Origin: a virus
Virus record (IMG/VR): IMGVR_UViG_3300036846_000259
Coordinates: 1 to 41,365 of that record
Length of the DNA: 41,365 nt
Direction: 5' to 3' (one strand)
Each line of letters starts with the position of its first letter. Position 1 is the stretch's first letter. Position numbers and translations under genes: made by a program. The notes beneath the pieces are model-generated. The model did no database searches, had not been told where the DNA came from, and was given only the letters and a program-made list of their open reading frames with translations. This document shows, piece after piece, positions 1-7,294 of the stretch.

Positions 1-42
1 GAAGAATTTTTGCGCCCGCCAAACCAACTCAGGGAGACGTCT

Positions 43-684
43 GTGAGCCGCGCGGCCCGTTCCACCGCTCAAACACTCGAACCGATGCCGACCGACCCAG
101 TGGTGAGCCGTTTACCCGTCACCACCGACGCTTTAAACGGCATTCTGCGCGTCGAGCTTTGGGCCATCACGCGCGTGATCCCGTACGCGAGGAACGCGCG
201 GAAGATTCCGCCCGCCGCCGTCGCGAAGGTCGCGGCATCGCTGCGCGAATTCGGATGGCGGCAACCGATTGTGGTCGATGCCGACGGCGTGATCGTGTGC
301 GGGCACGCGCGGCTTCTCGCCGCGCAGCAACTCGGCATGACCGAAGTGCCCGTGCATGTGGCTCACGATCTGTCGCCCGCGCAGATCAAGGCGTATCGGC
401 TGATGGACAACCGCTCTCACCTCGAAGCCGAATGGGATGACGCGCTTCTGGCCGTCGAGGTCGGCGAACTGAAGGGCATCGTGGATCTGTCGCTCACGGG
501 CTTCGACGTCGCCGAGATCGACCGACTGATGCGCAGCGATCCGCTGGCCGCGCCGGGAGACGCGCCCATCGAGGAAGCGCGAATTGCCTTCGGCGTGATC
601 ATCGAGTGCGCCGACGAGACGGAGCAAATCGGGCTGTTGAAGGAATTCGCCACGCGAGGTCTGCAATGCCGCGCACTCATGTAG
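43..684 (+). CDS. ParB/Srx-fold DNA-binding protein
   Basis: A 213-residue protein with a ParB N-terminal (ParB/sulfiredoxin) domain at about residues 38-160. The family hallmark GHARLLAAQQLG lies at about 87-98, and it is followed by the helical segment LSPAQIKAYRLMDNR usual in phage ParB-like proteins. The last 35 residues form a small separate alpha/beta segment. Known relatives bind DNA or CTP, or accompany phage DNA-modifying enzymes. There is no ParA partner here, so plasmid-style partitioning is unlikely. I chose GTG at 43 because AGGGAG sits six bases upstream; an in-frame TTG at 10 is an alternative, and would be preceded by GGAGG if the window ends are joined. The end overlaps the next gene by 19 bases, so the two are probably co-translated. 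The fold is clear; the role is inferred from the neighbours. Confidence 0.85.
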   Translation: MSRAARSTAQTLEPMPTDPVVSRLPVTTDALNGILRVELWAITRVIPYARNARKIPPAAVAKVAASLREFGWRQPIVVDADGVIVCGHARLLAAQQLGMTEVPVHVAHDLSPAQIKAYRLMDNRSHLEAEWDDALLAVEVGELKGIVDLSLTGFDVAEIDRLMRSDPLAAPGDAPIEEARIAFGVIIECADETEQIGLLKEFATRGLQCRALM

Positions 685-1796
685 TCCGCGAAGCCACGTT
701 GACGCGTTCGCCGCGCGTGATGCAACTCTCGGCGCTCTTCGACATCGCGCCCGAGAAGCACATGCGTCTCGAATGGGACGCCGATCTGCCCATCGAGCAG
801 CGCGAGTGGAACGTCGGCCTGATCGTGGGTCCGTCGGGCTGCGGGAAGACGAGCATCGCTAGCGAACTCTTCGGCCCGTCGATGGTCGCGGGCTTCGACT
901 GGCCGCGCGATCATTCGGTGCTCGACAGTTTCCCCGAAGCGATGGCCGTGCGCGATGTCGTCGAAGCGCTTTCGAGCGTGGGCTTCAACTCGCCGCCCGC
1001 ATGGCTGCGCCCGTTTCATGTGCTCTCGAACGGCGAACAATTCCGCGTGACGTGCGCCCGCGCTCTCGCCGAGAATCCCGCGCTCGTGGTGCTCGACGAG
1101 TTCACGAGCGTCGTCGATAGGCAAGTCGCGAAGGTGGCCGCGCACGCGATCCAGAAGACCATCCGCCGACGCGGGCGGCAGTTCATCGCCGTCTCGTGCC
1201 ACTTCGACATCGTCGATTGGTTGCAGCCCGACTGGGTGTACGAGCCAGCCACGGGCGCGTTTCAGTGGAGGGAGCTTCAGCGACACCCGGAGCTTCGTTT
1301 CGAGATCCGCGAGTGTGGCCGCGAACTCTGGCCGATGTTTAGGAGTCATCACTATCTGAGCACCGAACTCCAGAGCGCGGCCAAGTGCTTCGTCGCGACC
1401 ATCGACGGCCAGCCCGTCGCGTTCAACTCAGTGCTGCATCTGCCCCACGCGTACACCCGCAACATCAAGATGGGGCACCGTCTGGTCGTGCTGCCCGACT
1501 GGCAAGGCGTCGGACTCGGCGGGCGCTTCGACGACTTCATCGGGCAGTGGCTGCATGACCGCGGATTCCGCTACCACAACACGGTGGCGCATCCGGCGAT
1601 CATCGCGTACTATCTGCGCTCTCCGCGCTGGCGGCGTCTCTACGCGGACCACACGAGCGGCAACGGACGGCCCGCGATCCGCGCGGGCAAAGGCGCGAAC
1701 AAGGGACGGGCACACGCGCAATTGCAGACGCGGCGGCTCAACACGTTGAGCTTCGAGTACTGCCCCGTGGCCGTTCTTCAGGAGGCAATCGCATGA
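666..1796 (+). CDS. ABC-type ATPase fused to GNAT acyltransferase
   Basis: A 376-residue two-domain protein. Residues about 20-200 are a complete ABC ATPase: Walker A GPSGCGKTS (55-63), signature LSNGEQ (120-125), Walker B VVLDEFTS (141-148) and H-loop His179. There is no membrane segment, so it is not a transporter. Residues about 210-376 are a GNAT fold with acyl-CoA-binding motif A, LPDWQGVGLGG (276-286). GNAT enzymes move an acyl group from CoA to an amine. The ATPase half could load or remodel DNA. Mu Mom, which modifies adenine, belongs to the same acyltransferase superfamily, giving a precedent for a DNA substrate. ATG 666 has GAGG six bases upstream and lies inside the end of the ParB-like gene; the longer frame starting at 606 lacks support. 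Domain calls are firm; the substrate is unknown. Confidence 0.85.
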   Translation: MPRTHVVREATLTRSPRVMQLSALFDIAPEKHMRLEWDADLPIEQREWNVGLIVGPSGCGKTSIASELFGPSMVAGFDWPRDHSVLDSFPEAMAVRDVVEALSSVGFNSPPAWLRPFHVLSNGEQFRVTCARALAENPALVVLDEFTSVVDRQVAKVAAHAIQKTIRRRGRQFIAVSCHFDIVDWLQPDWVYEPATGAFQWRELQRHPELRFEIRECGRELWPMFRSHHYLSTELQSAAKCFVATIDGQPVAFNSVLHLPHAYTRNIKMGHRLVVLPDWQGVGLGGRFDDFIGQWLHDRGFRYHNTVAHPAIIAYYLRSPRWRRLYADHTSGNGRPAIRAGKGANKGRAHAQLQTRRLNTLSFEYCPVAVLQEAIA

Positions 1797-2194
1797 AGAC
1801 GTTTCTCTGCGGCAAGATTCACGGGCTGCGCGTGACCGACAAGAGCGTCGAGTATCACGGCTCCGTCGGCGTCTCGCCGGAACTGCTCAAGGCGGCGGGC
1901 ATGGAGCCGTACGAGCGCGTGCTCGTCGCGAATCTGAACAACGGCCAGCGATGGTGGACGTACATCATCGTCGGCGCACCGGGAGAGTTTCGCTTGAACG
2001 GCGCAGCCGCGCGGCTCGGCGAGGTGAACGACCGCTGCTTGCTGATGACGTTCGAGACGGCGGGCCGACGCCCGAAGACGCGCGTGGTTCACGTCAACGA
2101 GTCGAACCAGATCACGTCATGCGAGGTGATCAGCGGGCAAGGCGACGTCGATCTCGAAGTGTTCGAGCCGACCGACGATCTGGTATTGCCGTGA
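1793..2194 (+). CDS. panD: aspartate 1-decarboxylase (PanD) homologue
   Basis: A 133-residue homologue of pyruvoyl-dependent aspartate 1-decarboxylase, which turns L-aspartate into beta-alanine. It matches E. coli PanD (126 residues) along most of its length. The self-cleavage pair is kept as Gly23-Ser24 within YHGS; Ser24 should become the pyruvoyl group. Lys8, Tyr21, Arg53, Thr56, Tyr57 and Asn69 (in NGAAA) correspond to E. coli Lys9, Tyr22, Arg54, Thr57, Tyr58 and Asn72. The enzyme therefore looks catalytically intact. ATG 1793 follows a perfect AGGAGG at 1780-1785 and overlaps the previous stop by four bases, so translation is coupled to the ABC-GNAT gene. PanD normally feeds pantothenate and CoA synthesis, but no other pathway gene is present. 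In this phage the product, or a related decarboxylated amino acid, may be used by its neighbours (inference). Confidence 0.85.
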   Translation: MKTFLCGKIHGLRVTDKSVEYHGSVGVSPELLKAAGMEPYERVLVANLNNGQRWWTYIIVGAPGEFRLNGAAARLGEVNDRCLLMTFETAGRRPKTRVVHVNESNQITSCEVISGQGDVDLEVFEPTDDLVLP

Positions 2195-2877
2195 GAATTC
2201 TGGAACTGGGCAACTACGTGGTGCCAGCCTACGCGGGTATGATCCTCGCGGAGCAAGGGCACGAGATCGTGAAGTGGGTCGGCGACAGTGATCCGATTCA
2301 GGGGCTGAACCACGGGGCCGCGCTCTGGGAGTGGATCAATCATGGCAAGGCGCTGGTCAAGCACAGTGCGCGATTCGTGCCCGAAGCGCTCGATCAGTTC
2401 GACGCCGTGATCGACAACTTCCGGCCCGCGACGCTGGAACGCTTCGGCCTCGATCCGGCGCATCTCGCCGCGACCTTCGGCGTGCGATGGGTCAGTATGC
2501 GGGCCGACGTGGGCGAGGTGAGCTTCGACGCGCTGGCGCAGATGCGGGCGTGGGGCGATCATGCGCCGTACATGCCCTTCTACATCGGCGACACGAGCGC
2601 GGGCCTGTGGCTGGCGTTCAAGCTACTCGCCAGCAAAGAGTGCGGGCACTTCACGCTCTTCCAGGCGACGTGTCTCGCGAAGCTGGTCGAGGGCGAGATG
2701 GTCGTCGCCGTCGAGCGCGATGGCAAGCGCGTGCCGTGGGACCGCGATCTCTACGACTACAGCGAAGAGAACGGCGTCGTCATCGAGTACCGCGACGTGG
2801 TCTACCGGGAGACGCCGCGCGACGACGCATGGCGGGCAGAGCATTTGCGGCATCGCGACGGGCGCTACGTGATTTGA
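2191..2877 (+). CDS. miniature class III CoA-transferase (CaiB/BaiF-like)
   Basis: A 228-residue protein, while the CaiB/BaiF family is usually near 400. The N-terminal part matches the family well: ILELGNYVVPAYAGMILA, then HEIVKWVGDSDP, then WINHGKALV, then VIDNFRPATLERFGLD. The segment YIGDTSAGLW (131-140) aligns with the stretch of formyl-CoA transferase that carries its catalytic aspartate, so Asp134 is the likely nucleophile. The C-terminal half, including most of the second lobe, is missing or replaced by about 70 charged residues. These enzymes move CoA between carboxylic acids. Start GTG 2191 overlaps the panD stop (GTGA), so this is the fourth coupled gene of the cassette. It may activate the acid that the GNAT domain transfers (inference), or it may be a non-catalytic binding version. 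Confidence 0.75.
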   Translation: MRILELGNYVVPAYAGMILAEQGHEIVKWVGDSDPIQGLNHGAALWEWINHGKALVKHSARFVPEALDQFDAVIDNFRPATLERFGLDPAHLAATFGVRWVSMRADVGEVSFDALAQMRAWGDHAPYMPFYIGDTSAGLWLAFKLLASKECGHFTLFQATCLAKLVEGEMVVAVERDGKRVPWDRDLYDYSEENGVVIEYRDVVYRETPRDDAWRAEHLRHRDGRYVI

Positions 2878-3170
2878 GGACCGAGATGAAACACGAAGAA
2901 CGGACCCGGATGATCGGCGGCGTAGCAATCGGAAACGTCTTCCGGCAGTTGCTCGGCGTGACTGAACTCCTGCACGCGCACCACCGGGAAGCGGGCGCGT
3001 CCGTTGAGACTCAGCCGATCCCCGGCTTTGATGTTCCGGTAACGCGATCCGGCGCGGATCTCGTAGGTCTTCGTGCCCGCGACAATCTGGTCGAAGTATT
3101 TCTTCTTGATCAAGAGCAGCACGCCTTCCAGCGTAGGGGGATCGCATGACGGGACGCAAGCGGATGCCAA
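2865..3170 (-). CDS. ASCH-domain protein, antisense to its neighbours
   Basis: This minus-strand gene encodes an ASCH domain: LLIKKKYFDQIVAGTKTYEIR, split here as LLIKKKYFDQIVAGTK plus TYEIR, followed by IKAGDRLSLNG and a last strand FPVVRV. The family signature GxKxxExR is intact (GTKTYEIR). ASCH proteins belong to the PUA-like fold, bind nucleic acids, and include YqfB, an amidohydrolase of N4-acetylcytidine. The frame opens with TTG at 3170 and may instead start at the internal GTG or TTG just before KKKYF, giving about 80-85 residues; no start has a well-placed ribosome site. Its 3' end overlaps the CoA-transferase end by 13 bases and its 5' end overlaps the small terminase start. The plus strand between 2878 and 3145 has no convincing gene, which supports this call. 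A link to a modified base made by the neighbouring cassette is inference. Confidence 0.75.
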   Translation of the reverse strand: MASACVPSCDPPTLEGVLLLIKKKYFDQIVAGTKTYEIRAGSRYRNIKAGDRLSLNGRARFPVVRVQEFSHAEQLPEDVSDCYAADHPGPFFVFHLGPQIT

Positions 3171-3610
3171 CGACGCTCAAGATTCTGCGTGCCGGGGGCA
3201 AGGAAGCGGTGAAGCTGGCGAAGAAGCAGATCCCGACTCCCGGCGACTTGATGAGTCCGCCCGACTGGTTCAGCGCGGACCAGAAAACAGCCTGGAAGTA
3301 CGCCATCGAGAACGCACCGCGCGGCGTGCTCAAGCGCATCGACAAGGCCGTGCTGGCCGCGTTCATCGTCGCGGAGGACGTGCATCAGAAGGCGTCGGTG
3401 GCGATGCAGCAGACCACGCTTCTCGTGAAGAGTCCGAAGCAGGAACTGCCGATGCAGAATCCGTACCTGCCCATCGTCAACCGCCAATACCAACTCATGC
3501 TGCGCGGTGCGTCGGAGCTTGGCTTCACGCCGTGCAGCCGCGCCCGCATCGAGAGCGGCAACGCGCCGATGTCCCCGGCTGGCGACTGGGAGAACGTCGA
3601 GAGCGCATGA
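3146..3610 (+). CDS. terS: terminase small subunit, P27 family
   Basis: A 154-residue small terminase of the P27 (Terminase_4) type, which recognises the packaging site and presents phage DNA to the large subunit. The family pattern is visible: basic N-terminus, PTPGDLMSPPDWFSADQKTA, a central LKRIDKAVLAAFIVAEDVH helix, MQNPYLPIVNRQ, and the closing ELGFTPCSRARI that marks the end of the family. ATG 3146 follows GGGGG with five bases of spacing. A downstream ATG (MPTTLK) is possible. It heads the packaging/head operon, but two or three small genes separate it from the large subunit, which is unusual since the two are normally adjacent. Confidence 0.9.
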   Translation: MTGRKRMPTTLKILRAGGKEAVKLAKKQIPTPGDLMSPPDWFSADQKTAWKYAIENAPRGVLKRIDKAVLAAFIVAEDVHQKASVAMQQTTLLVKSPKQELPMQNPYLPIVNRQYQLMLRGASELGFTPCSRARIESGNAPMSPAGDWENVESA

Positions 3611-3622
3611 AAGGGGGAACGC

Positions 3623-3760
3623 ATGATTAGCCTGAAGCTGATTCTGATGATCCTGGCTCTGGTCTGTTTTCTGATCGCCGCGCTGAACGTCTCGTGGACG
3701 CACGGCAATCTGATCGCGGCGGGCCTGTTTTTGGTGACACTCGCGATGATGATCGCGTAA
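3623..3760 (+). CDS. 45-residue double-transmembrane peptide
   Basis: A short gene preceded by AAGGGGG at 3611-3617. The 45 residues form two hydrophobic stretches (LILMILALVCFLIAAL and LIAAGLFLVTLAMMIA) joined by a short polar turn, NVSWTHGN. It therefore looks like a hairpin membrane protein. It could be a holin-like or membrane-associated phage protein, but holins normally sit beside an endolysin and none is seen here. It lies between the small and large terminase genes. I do not recognise the family. Confidence 0.6.
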   Translation: MISLKLILMILALVCFLIAALNVSWTHGNLIAAGLFLVTLAMMIA

Positions 3761-3770
3761 CGGAGGAAAC

Positions 3771-3914
3771 ATGAAAGTCAAAGCTCTGCATGACATCGTC
3801 GTCGGCGTCGAGGAGTACAAGGTGGGCGAGATCTTCCAGTGCTCGACGGAGGATGGGCAATCGCTGATCGAGCAGGAACTCGCCGTCGCCGTCGAGGAAG
3901 AGGACGAAGCATGA
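3771..3914 (+). CDS. small phage beta-domain protein
   Basis: A 47-residue acidic protein with GGAGG four bases before ATG. Its pattern (MKVKALHDI, then YKVGEIFQCSTEDGQSLIEQELA) matches a small beta-rich domain common in phage head operons, in which a strand pair is followed by a short helix. The N-terminal part of the connector gene at 9305 has the same pattern. Function is unknown; a minor virion or head-assembly role is possible. It ends with ATGA overlapping the next start. Confidence 0.6.
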   Translation: MKVKALHDIVVGVEEYKVGEIFQCSTEDGQSLIEQELAVAVEEEDEA

Positions 3915-4219
3915 CGCCGCAACAGACCTATCGACCCAGTCGGTGCAACTACATCTACGCGTCGTACATCGGAAGCAACGGCGTCTACGAAGTGGGACCG
4001 GACGACTGGTCGGTCGAGCGGACCGCTCCCGGCACATACGTCATCACGCACAATCTCGGCCACGTCCACTACGTCGCGGTGATCGCGGGACTCACGGGCG
4101 CGAATCTCTCGGAAGGCGCGATTCAGAGCTACGACGAGAACACGATCACGGTCGGCATGTTCACCGCCGGATCAGTCGCCGATGCCCGATTCTCGCTGAT
4201 CGTGTTCGCCACAAACTGA
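3911..4219 (+). CDS. small beta-rich phage protein
   Basis: A 102-residue protein starting in a four-base ATGA overlap with the previous gene. The segment PGTYVITHNLGHVHYVAVI and the alternating strand pattern in its second half resemble small beta-sandwich domains found at the ends of phage tail fibres. It may thus be a virion surface protein, though its place before the large terminase is odd for a fibre part. No catalytic motif is seen. Family assignment is uncertain. Confidence 0.55.
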   Translation: MTPQQTYRPSRCNYIYASYIGSNGVYEVGPDDWSVERTAPGTYVITHNLGHVHYVAVIAGLTGANLSEGAIQSYDENTITVGMFTAGSVADARFSLIVFATN

Positions 4220-4226
4220 TGCACTG

Positions 4227-5966
4227 ATGTCGAAGACCGCCGCGCCGACATTGCCGTTCGTCGAGCGTGCGCTGGAGTATGCCCGCGCCGTCGTCGCCGA
4301 CGAGATCCCCGCGTGCCTCTGGGTCCGCCGCGCGTGTCAGCGGCAACTCGACGATCTGGAGCGCTTCAAGGGCAAGGACTCGCCGTATTACTTCGACGCC
4401 GCGCAAGGCAACCGCGTGTGCGACATCGTGCAGCGGTTCCCGCACATCCGGGGCGTCTGGGCGAACGCGCGGAAGCGGCTCGAACTGGAGCCGTGGCAGT
4501 GCTTCATCATCGTGGTCGTCTTCGGCTGGCAATGCACGGCGACGAAGACGCGGCGGTTCCGCATCGTCTACATCGAGATCCCGCGCAAGAACGCGAAGAG
4601 CACGTTGACGAGCGCGATCGGTCTGTATCTGCTGGCGTGCGACGGGGAGCAGGGAGCGCACATCGTGAGCGCGGCGAGTGCGCTCCATCAGGCGAAGGTA
4701 ATTTTCACCGACGCGCAACTGATGGCGAGACGCGAGGCGGGCTACCGTTCGCGCTTCGGCGTCGAGGTTCTCGCGCATGTGATCGCGGTGCCCGAAACGG
4801 CCAGCAAGTTCGAGGCGTTGAGCGCGGAGTATTCGAGCCTCGACGGCCTGAACGTTCACGCCGCGCTGATCGACGAACTGCACGCGCATCCCAATCGCCA
4901 ACTCTGGGACGTGCTTCAGACCGCCACCGGATCGCGGGCGCAGCCGCTCATCTGGGCGATCACCACGGCGGGCCTGAACCGCGCGGGCATCTGCTACGAC
5001 CAACGCGGGCATGTGGTCGACATCCTGAACGGCACGGTCGAAGACGACACGTACTTCGGCATCATCTACACGCGCGACGACGACGACGACCCGTTCGACG
5101 AGCGCACCTGGATGAAGGCGAATCCGAACTACGGCGTCTCGATCTACCCGGAGAGCTTCCGCAGCATGGCGAAACGCGCGATGCAGATGCCGTCGGAGCA
5201 GAGCGCGTTCTTCAACAAGCATCTGAACATCTGGGTCAACGCCGCGATTACGTGGCTTCCGGCTGGCGTGTGGGACAAGTGCGCCGACCCGAAGCTCGAC
5301 ATCGCCGACTTCGCGGGGCAGGAGTGCTTCATCGGGATCGACCTCGCGCTGCGCAACGATATCGCCGCGCTCGTGATCGCGTTCCCACCGACGGCCACGA
5401 CAGAGCAGTCGCCGCGATGGTCGAAAACCGCCCGCGACTATTGGGCCGTCTTCGGTCGCTACTATCTGCCCGAAGACACGGTCAACCGCGCCGAGAACGG
5501 GCACTACCAAACATGGGAAGCACTGGGGCGGCTCACGGCGACACCCGGAGTGGTCACCGACTTCGACTACATCATCGGCACGCTGGCCGACTTCGCCGCG
5601 CAGTTCGACACGCGCGAGATCGCGCTCGACCCGTTCGACGCGGGACCGCTGATCGTGGACATCGAGAAGGCGGGACTGCGCAAGCCCGTCGAGGTGCGTC
5701 AGACCGCGCCGAATCTGTCGCCCGCGATGGTCGAACTGGAGGGCCTGGCCCTTTCGGGCAAGATCCGGCACGATGGCGATCCCGTTCTCGCGTGGATGAT
5801 GTCGAACGTCAAGGTGCAGCGTTCCGGCGATCTGATGAAGCCGACGAAGGACTCCGACGAGAAGAAGATCGACGGCGTCGTCGCGCTGCTCATGTGCATT
5901 CACCGGGGCATGTACCGCTCTGGCGCGAGAGCCGATTACGAGAACCGTGGCTTATGGTCGATCTGA
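4227..5966 (+). CDS. terL: terminase large subunit
   Basis: A 579-residue packaging motor of the Terminase_1 type. The N-terminal ATPase has the Walker A-like PRKNAKST (about residue 119), Walker B with adjacent acid LIDELHAH (about 204-211) and the coupling motif ITTAGLN (about 235). The C-terminal RNase H-like nuclease has its acidic residues in FIGIDLALRNDIAA (about 360) and EIALDPFDAGP (about 455), plus a late Asp in KKIDGVVALL. The enzyme pumps DNA into the prohead and cuts it to length. Both halves are complete. Its end overlaps the portal start by 13 bases, so the two are probably co-translated. No strong ribosome site precedes ATG 4227, so coupling to the upstream gene is likely. Confidence 0.93.
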   Translation: MSKTAAPTLPFVERALEYARAVVADEIPACLWVRRACQRQLDDLERFKGKDSPYYFDAAQGNRVCDIVQRFPHIRGVWANARKRLELEPWQCFIIVVVFGWQCTATKTRRFRIVYIEIPRKNAKSTLTSAIGLYLLACDGEQGAHIVSAASALHQAKVIFTDAQLMARREAGYRSRFGVEVLAHVIAVPETASKFEALSAEYSSLDGLNVHAALIDELHAHPNRQLWDVLQTATGSRAQPLIWAITTAGLNRAGICYDQRGHVVDILNGTVEDDTYFGIIYTRDDDDDPFDERTWMKANPNYGVSIYPESFRSMAKRAMQMPSEQSAFFNKHLNIWVNAAITWLPAGVWDKCADPKLDIADFAGQECFIGIDLALRNDIAALVIAFPPTATTEQSPRWSKTARDYWAVFGRYYLPEDTVNRAENGHYQTWEALGRLTATPGVVTDFDYIIGTLADFAAQFDTREIALDPFDAGPLIVDIEKAGLRKPVEVRQTAPNLSPAMVELEGLALSGKIRHDGDPVLAWMMSNVKVQRSGDLMKPTKDSDEKKIDGVVALLMCIHRGMYRSGARADYENRGLWSI

Positions 5967-7288
5967 TCCAGCGATTCTTTCCGAACTTGCCGATCCGTTT
6001 CGGTCGCAACCGCAACGGCGGCAACAACGGCAACGGCGGCAAGGCCCACGAGCCGAACGTGCTGAAGGCGGTTCACGGCACGCCGATCCAGACGACGGGC
6101 GATAGCGGCTTCCGCTCGGCGGGCACGCCCGTGAACACGATGCCGGGAGTCGTCGGCATCTCGCCCGCCGCGAATGCGGCCCTCGCCAGCGCGGCGGTGT
6201 GGGCCTGTTGCCGACTGATCTCGACGTCGCTCTCCGCGCTCCCGACGCAACTGTTCAAGATCACGCCCGACGGCAAAGTGGCCGACGTCAATCATCCGCT
6301 CTTCGGTCTGCTCACGCAGTCGCCGAATCCGATGATGACCATGCAGCAGTGGCTGCAACCGACGCTGCTCGGCCTCTTGCTTTACGGCAACGGCTACACA
6401 TGGGTAGATCGGCTCAACGGCGAAGTGGTCGGCGTCTGGCCGCTCAATCCGGCACGCGTGTCGATGGTGCTCAATCTCGACGGCACGTTCAGCTACTACT
6501 ATTCGGACTTTCGCGGCAAGTTCAACATCTTCTCCGAAGACGAGATCATCCATCATCGCGTGTTCACGATGGACGGCTACTTCGGTTTGCCCGTACTGAT
6601 CTATCACCAGATGACCATCGGACTCGCCAACGCATCGACGAGCTACGCAACCGCGCTCTACAACAACGGCGGGCAACCTTCCGGCGTGCTCGAATATCCC
6701 GGCATTCTGAAAAAGGAACAGGTGGATCGCATCCGGCAATCGTGGACCGATCTGCACGCTGGTCCCGGCAACGCGGGGCAGATCGCGATTCTCGAAGAGG
6801 GCACGAAGTACTCGGCTATCGGCATTCCCCCGGAGCAGTTGCAGTACATCCAAGAGCAGCGCTTCAGCGTCGAGCAGATCGCCCGCATCTTCGGCGTGCC
6901 GCCGCATCTGATCGGCGCGATGGACAAGCCGACGTATGCGTCCGTGGAGCAGCAGTCCATCGAGTTCGTGCGTTACACGTTGTATCCCTACGTGCGTGCG
7001 TTGGAGCAAGGCGTCGATAAAGCGCTGCTCGATCCAGAGAATTCGTGGCGCTTCAACCTCGACGCCTTCGAGCGCGGCGACATCGCATCGCGCTATGCGG
7101 CGTACGCCGTCGGTCGCCAGTGGGGCTGGCTCTCCACGAACGACGTGCGGACGAAGGAAGACATGAACACGGTGAAGGGCGGCGACGATTACCTCTCGCC
7201 GCTCAACATGGTCGCGGTCCCGGTGGGGCAAGTGCCGCCGCCGCCGATGCCGCCGAAGCCCGCGCCCGTGAGCACGGGGAAGGAGTAG
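5954..7288 (+). CDS. portal protein, HK97 family
   Basis: A 444-residue HK97-type portal, the dodecameric ring at one vertex of the head through which DNA passes. Diagnostic segments are VWACCRLISTSLSALP, GNGYTWVDRLNGEVVGVWPL, the stem region around GGQPSGVLEYPG, and the closing helices RIFGVPPHLIGAM and IEFVRYTLYPYVRALE. The N-terminus carries an Asn/Gly-rich linker and the C-terminus is Pro-rich (PPPPMPPKPAP); both are probably flexible. ATG 5954 lies inside the terL end with no clear ribosome site, which supports coupled translation. The much longer frame in the same phase upstream is read through terL sequence and is not real. Confidence 0.93.
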   Translation: MVDLIQRFFPNLPIRFGRNRNGGNNGNGGKAHEPNVLKAVHGTPIQTTGDSGFRSAGTPVNTMPGVVGISPAANAALASAAVWACCRLISTSLSALPTQLFKITPDGKVADVNHPLFGLLTQSPNPMMTMQQWLQPTLLGLLLYGNGYTWVDRLNGEVVGVWPLNPARVSMVLNLDGTFSYYYSDFRGKFNIFSEDEIIHHRVFTMDGYFGLPVLIYHQMTIGLANASTSYATALYNNGGQPSGVLEYPGILKKEQVDRIRQSWTDLHAGPGNAGQIAILEEGTKYSAIGIPPEQLQYIQEQRFSVEQIARIFGVPPHLIGAMDKPTYASVEQQSIEFVRYTLYPYVRALEQGVDKALLDPENSWRFNLDAFERGDIASRYAAYAVGRQWGWLSTNDVRTKEDMNTVKGGDDYLSPLNMVAVPVGQVPPPPMPPKPAPVSTGKE

Positions 7289-7294
7289 CTAACG

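Noticed and set aside
606-665. Upstream extension of the ABC-GNAT gene
   Set aside because: These 20 codons lie within the ParB-like gene; ATG 666 has a proper ribosome site and the ATPase starts after it.
3133-3141. GTAGGGGGA shared with 41325-41333, considered as a packaging-site repeat
   Set aside because: Nine bases only, and the left copy simply serves as the ribosome site of the small terminase.
2331-3149. Plus-strand frame crossing from the CoA-transferase gene into the ASCH region
   Set aside because: Its first part is the wrong frame of the CoA-transferase and its second part is the complement of the ASCH gene.
4161-5903. Long minus-strand open frame (580 codons) opposite terL
   Set aside because: It is the mirror of a clear large terminase; Arg/Val/His-rich text with no domain. 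High GC genes leave such open shadows.
5936-7231. Minus-strand frame opposite the portal gene
   Set aside because: Antisense of an obvious portal protein; no recognisable motif.
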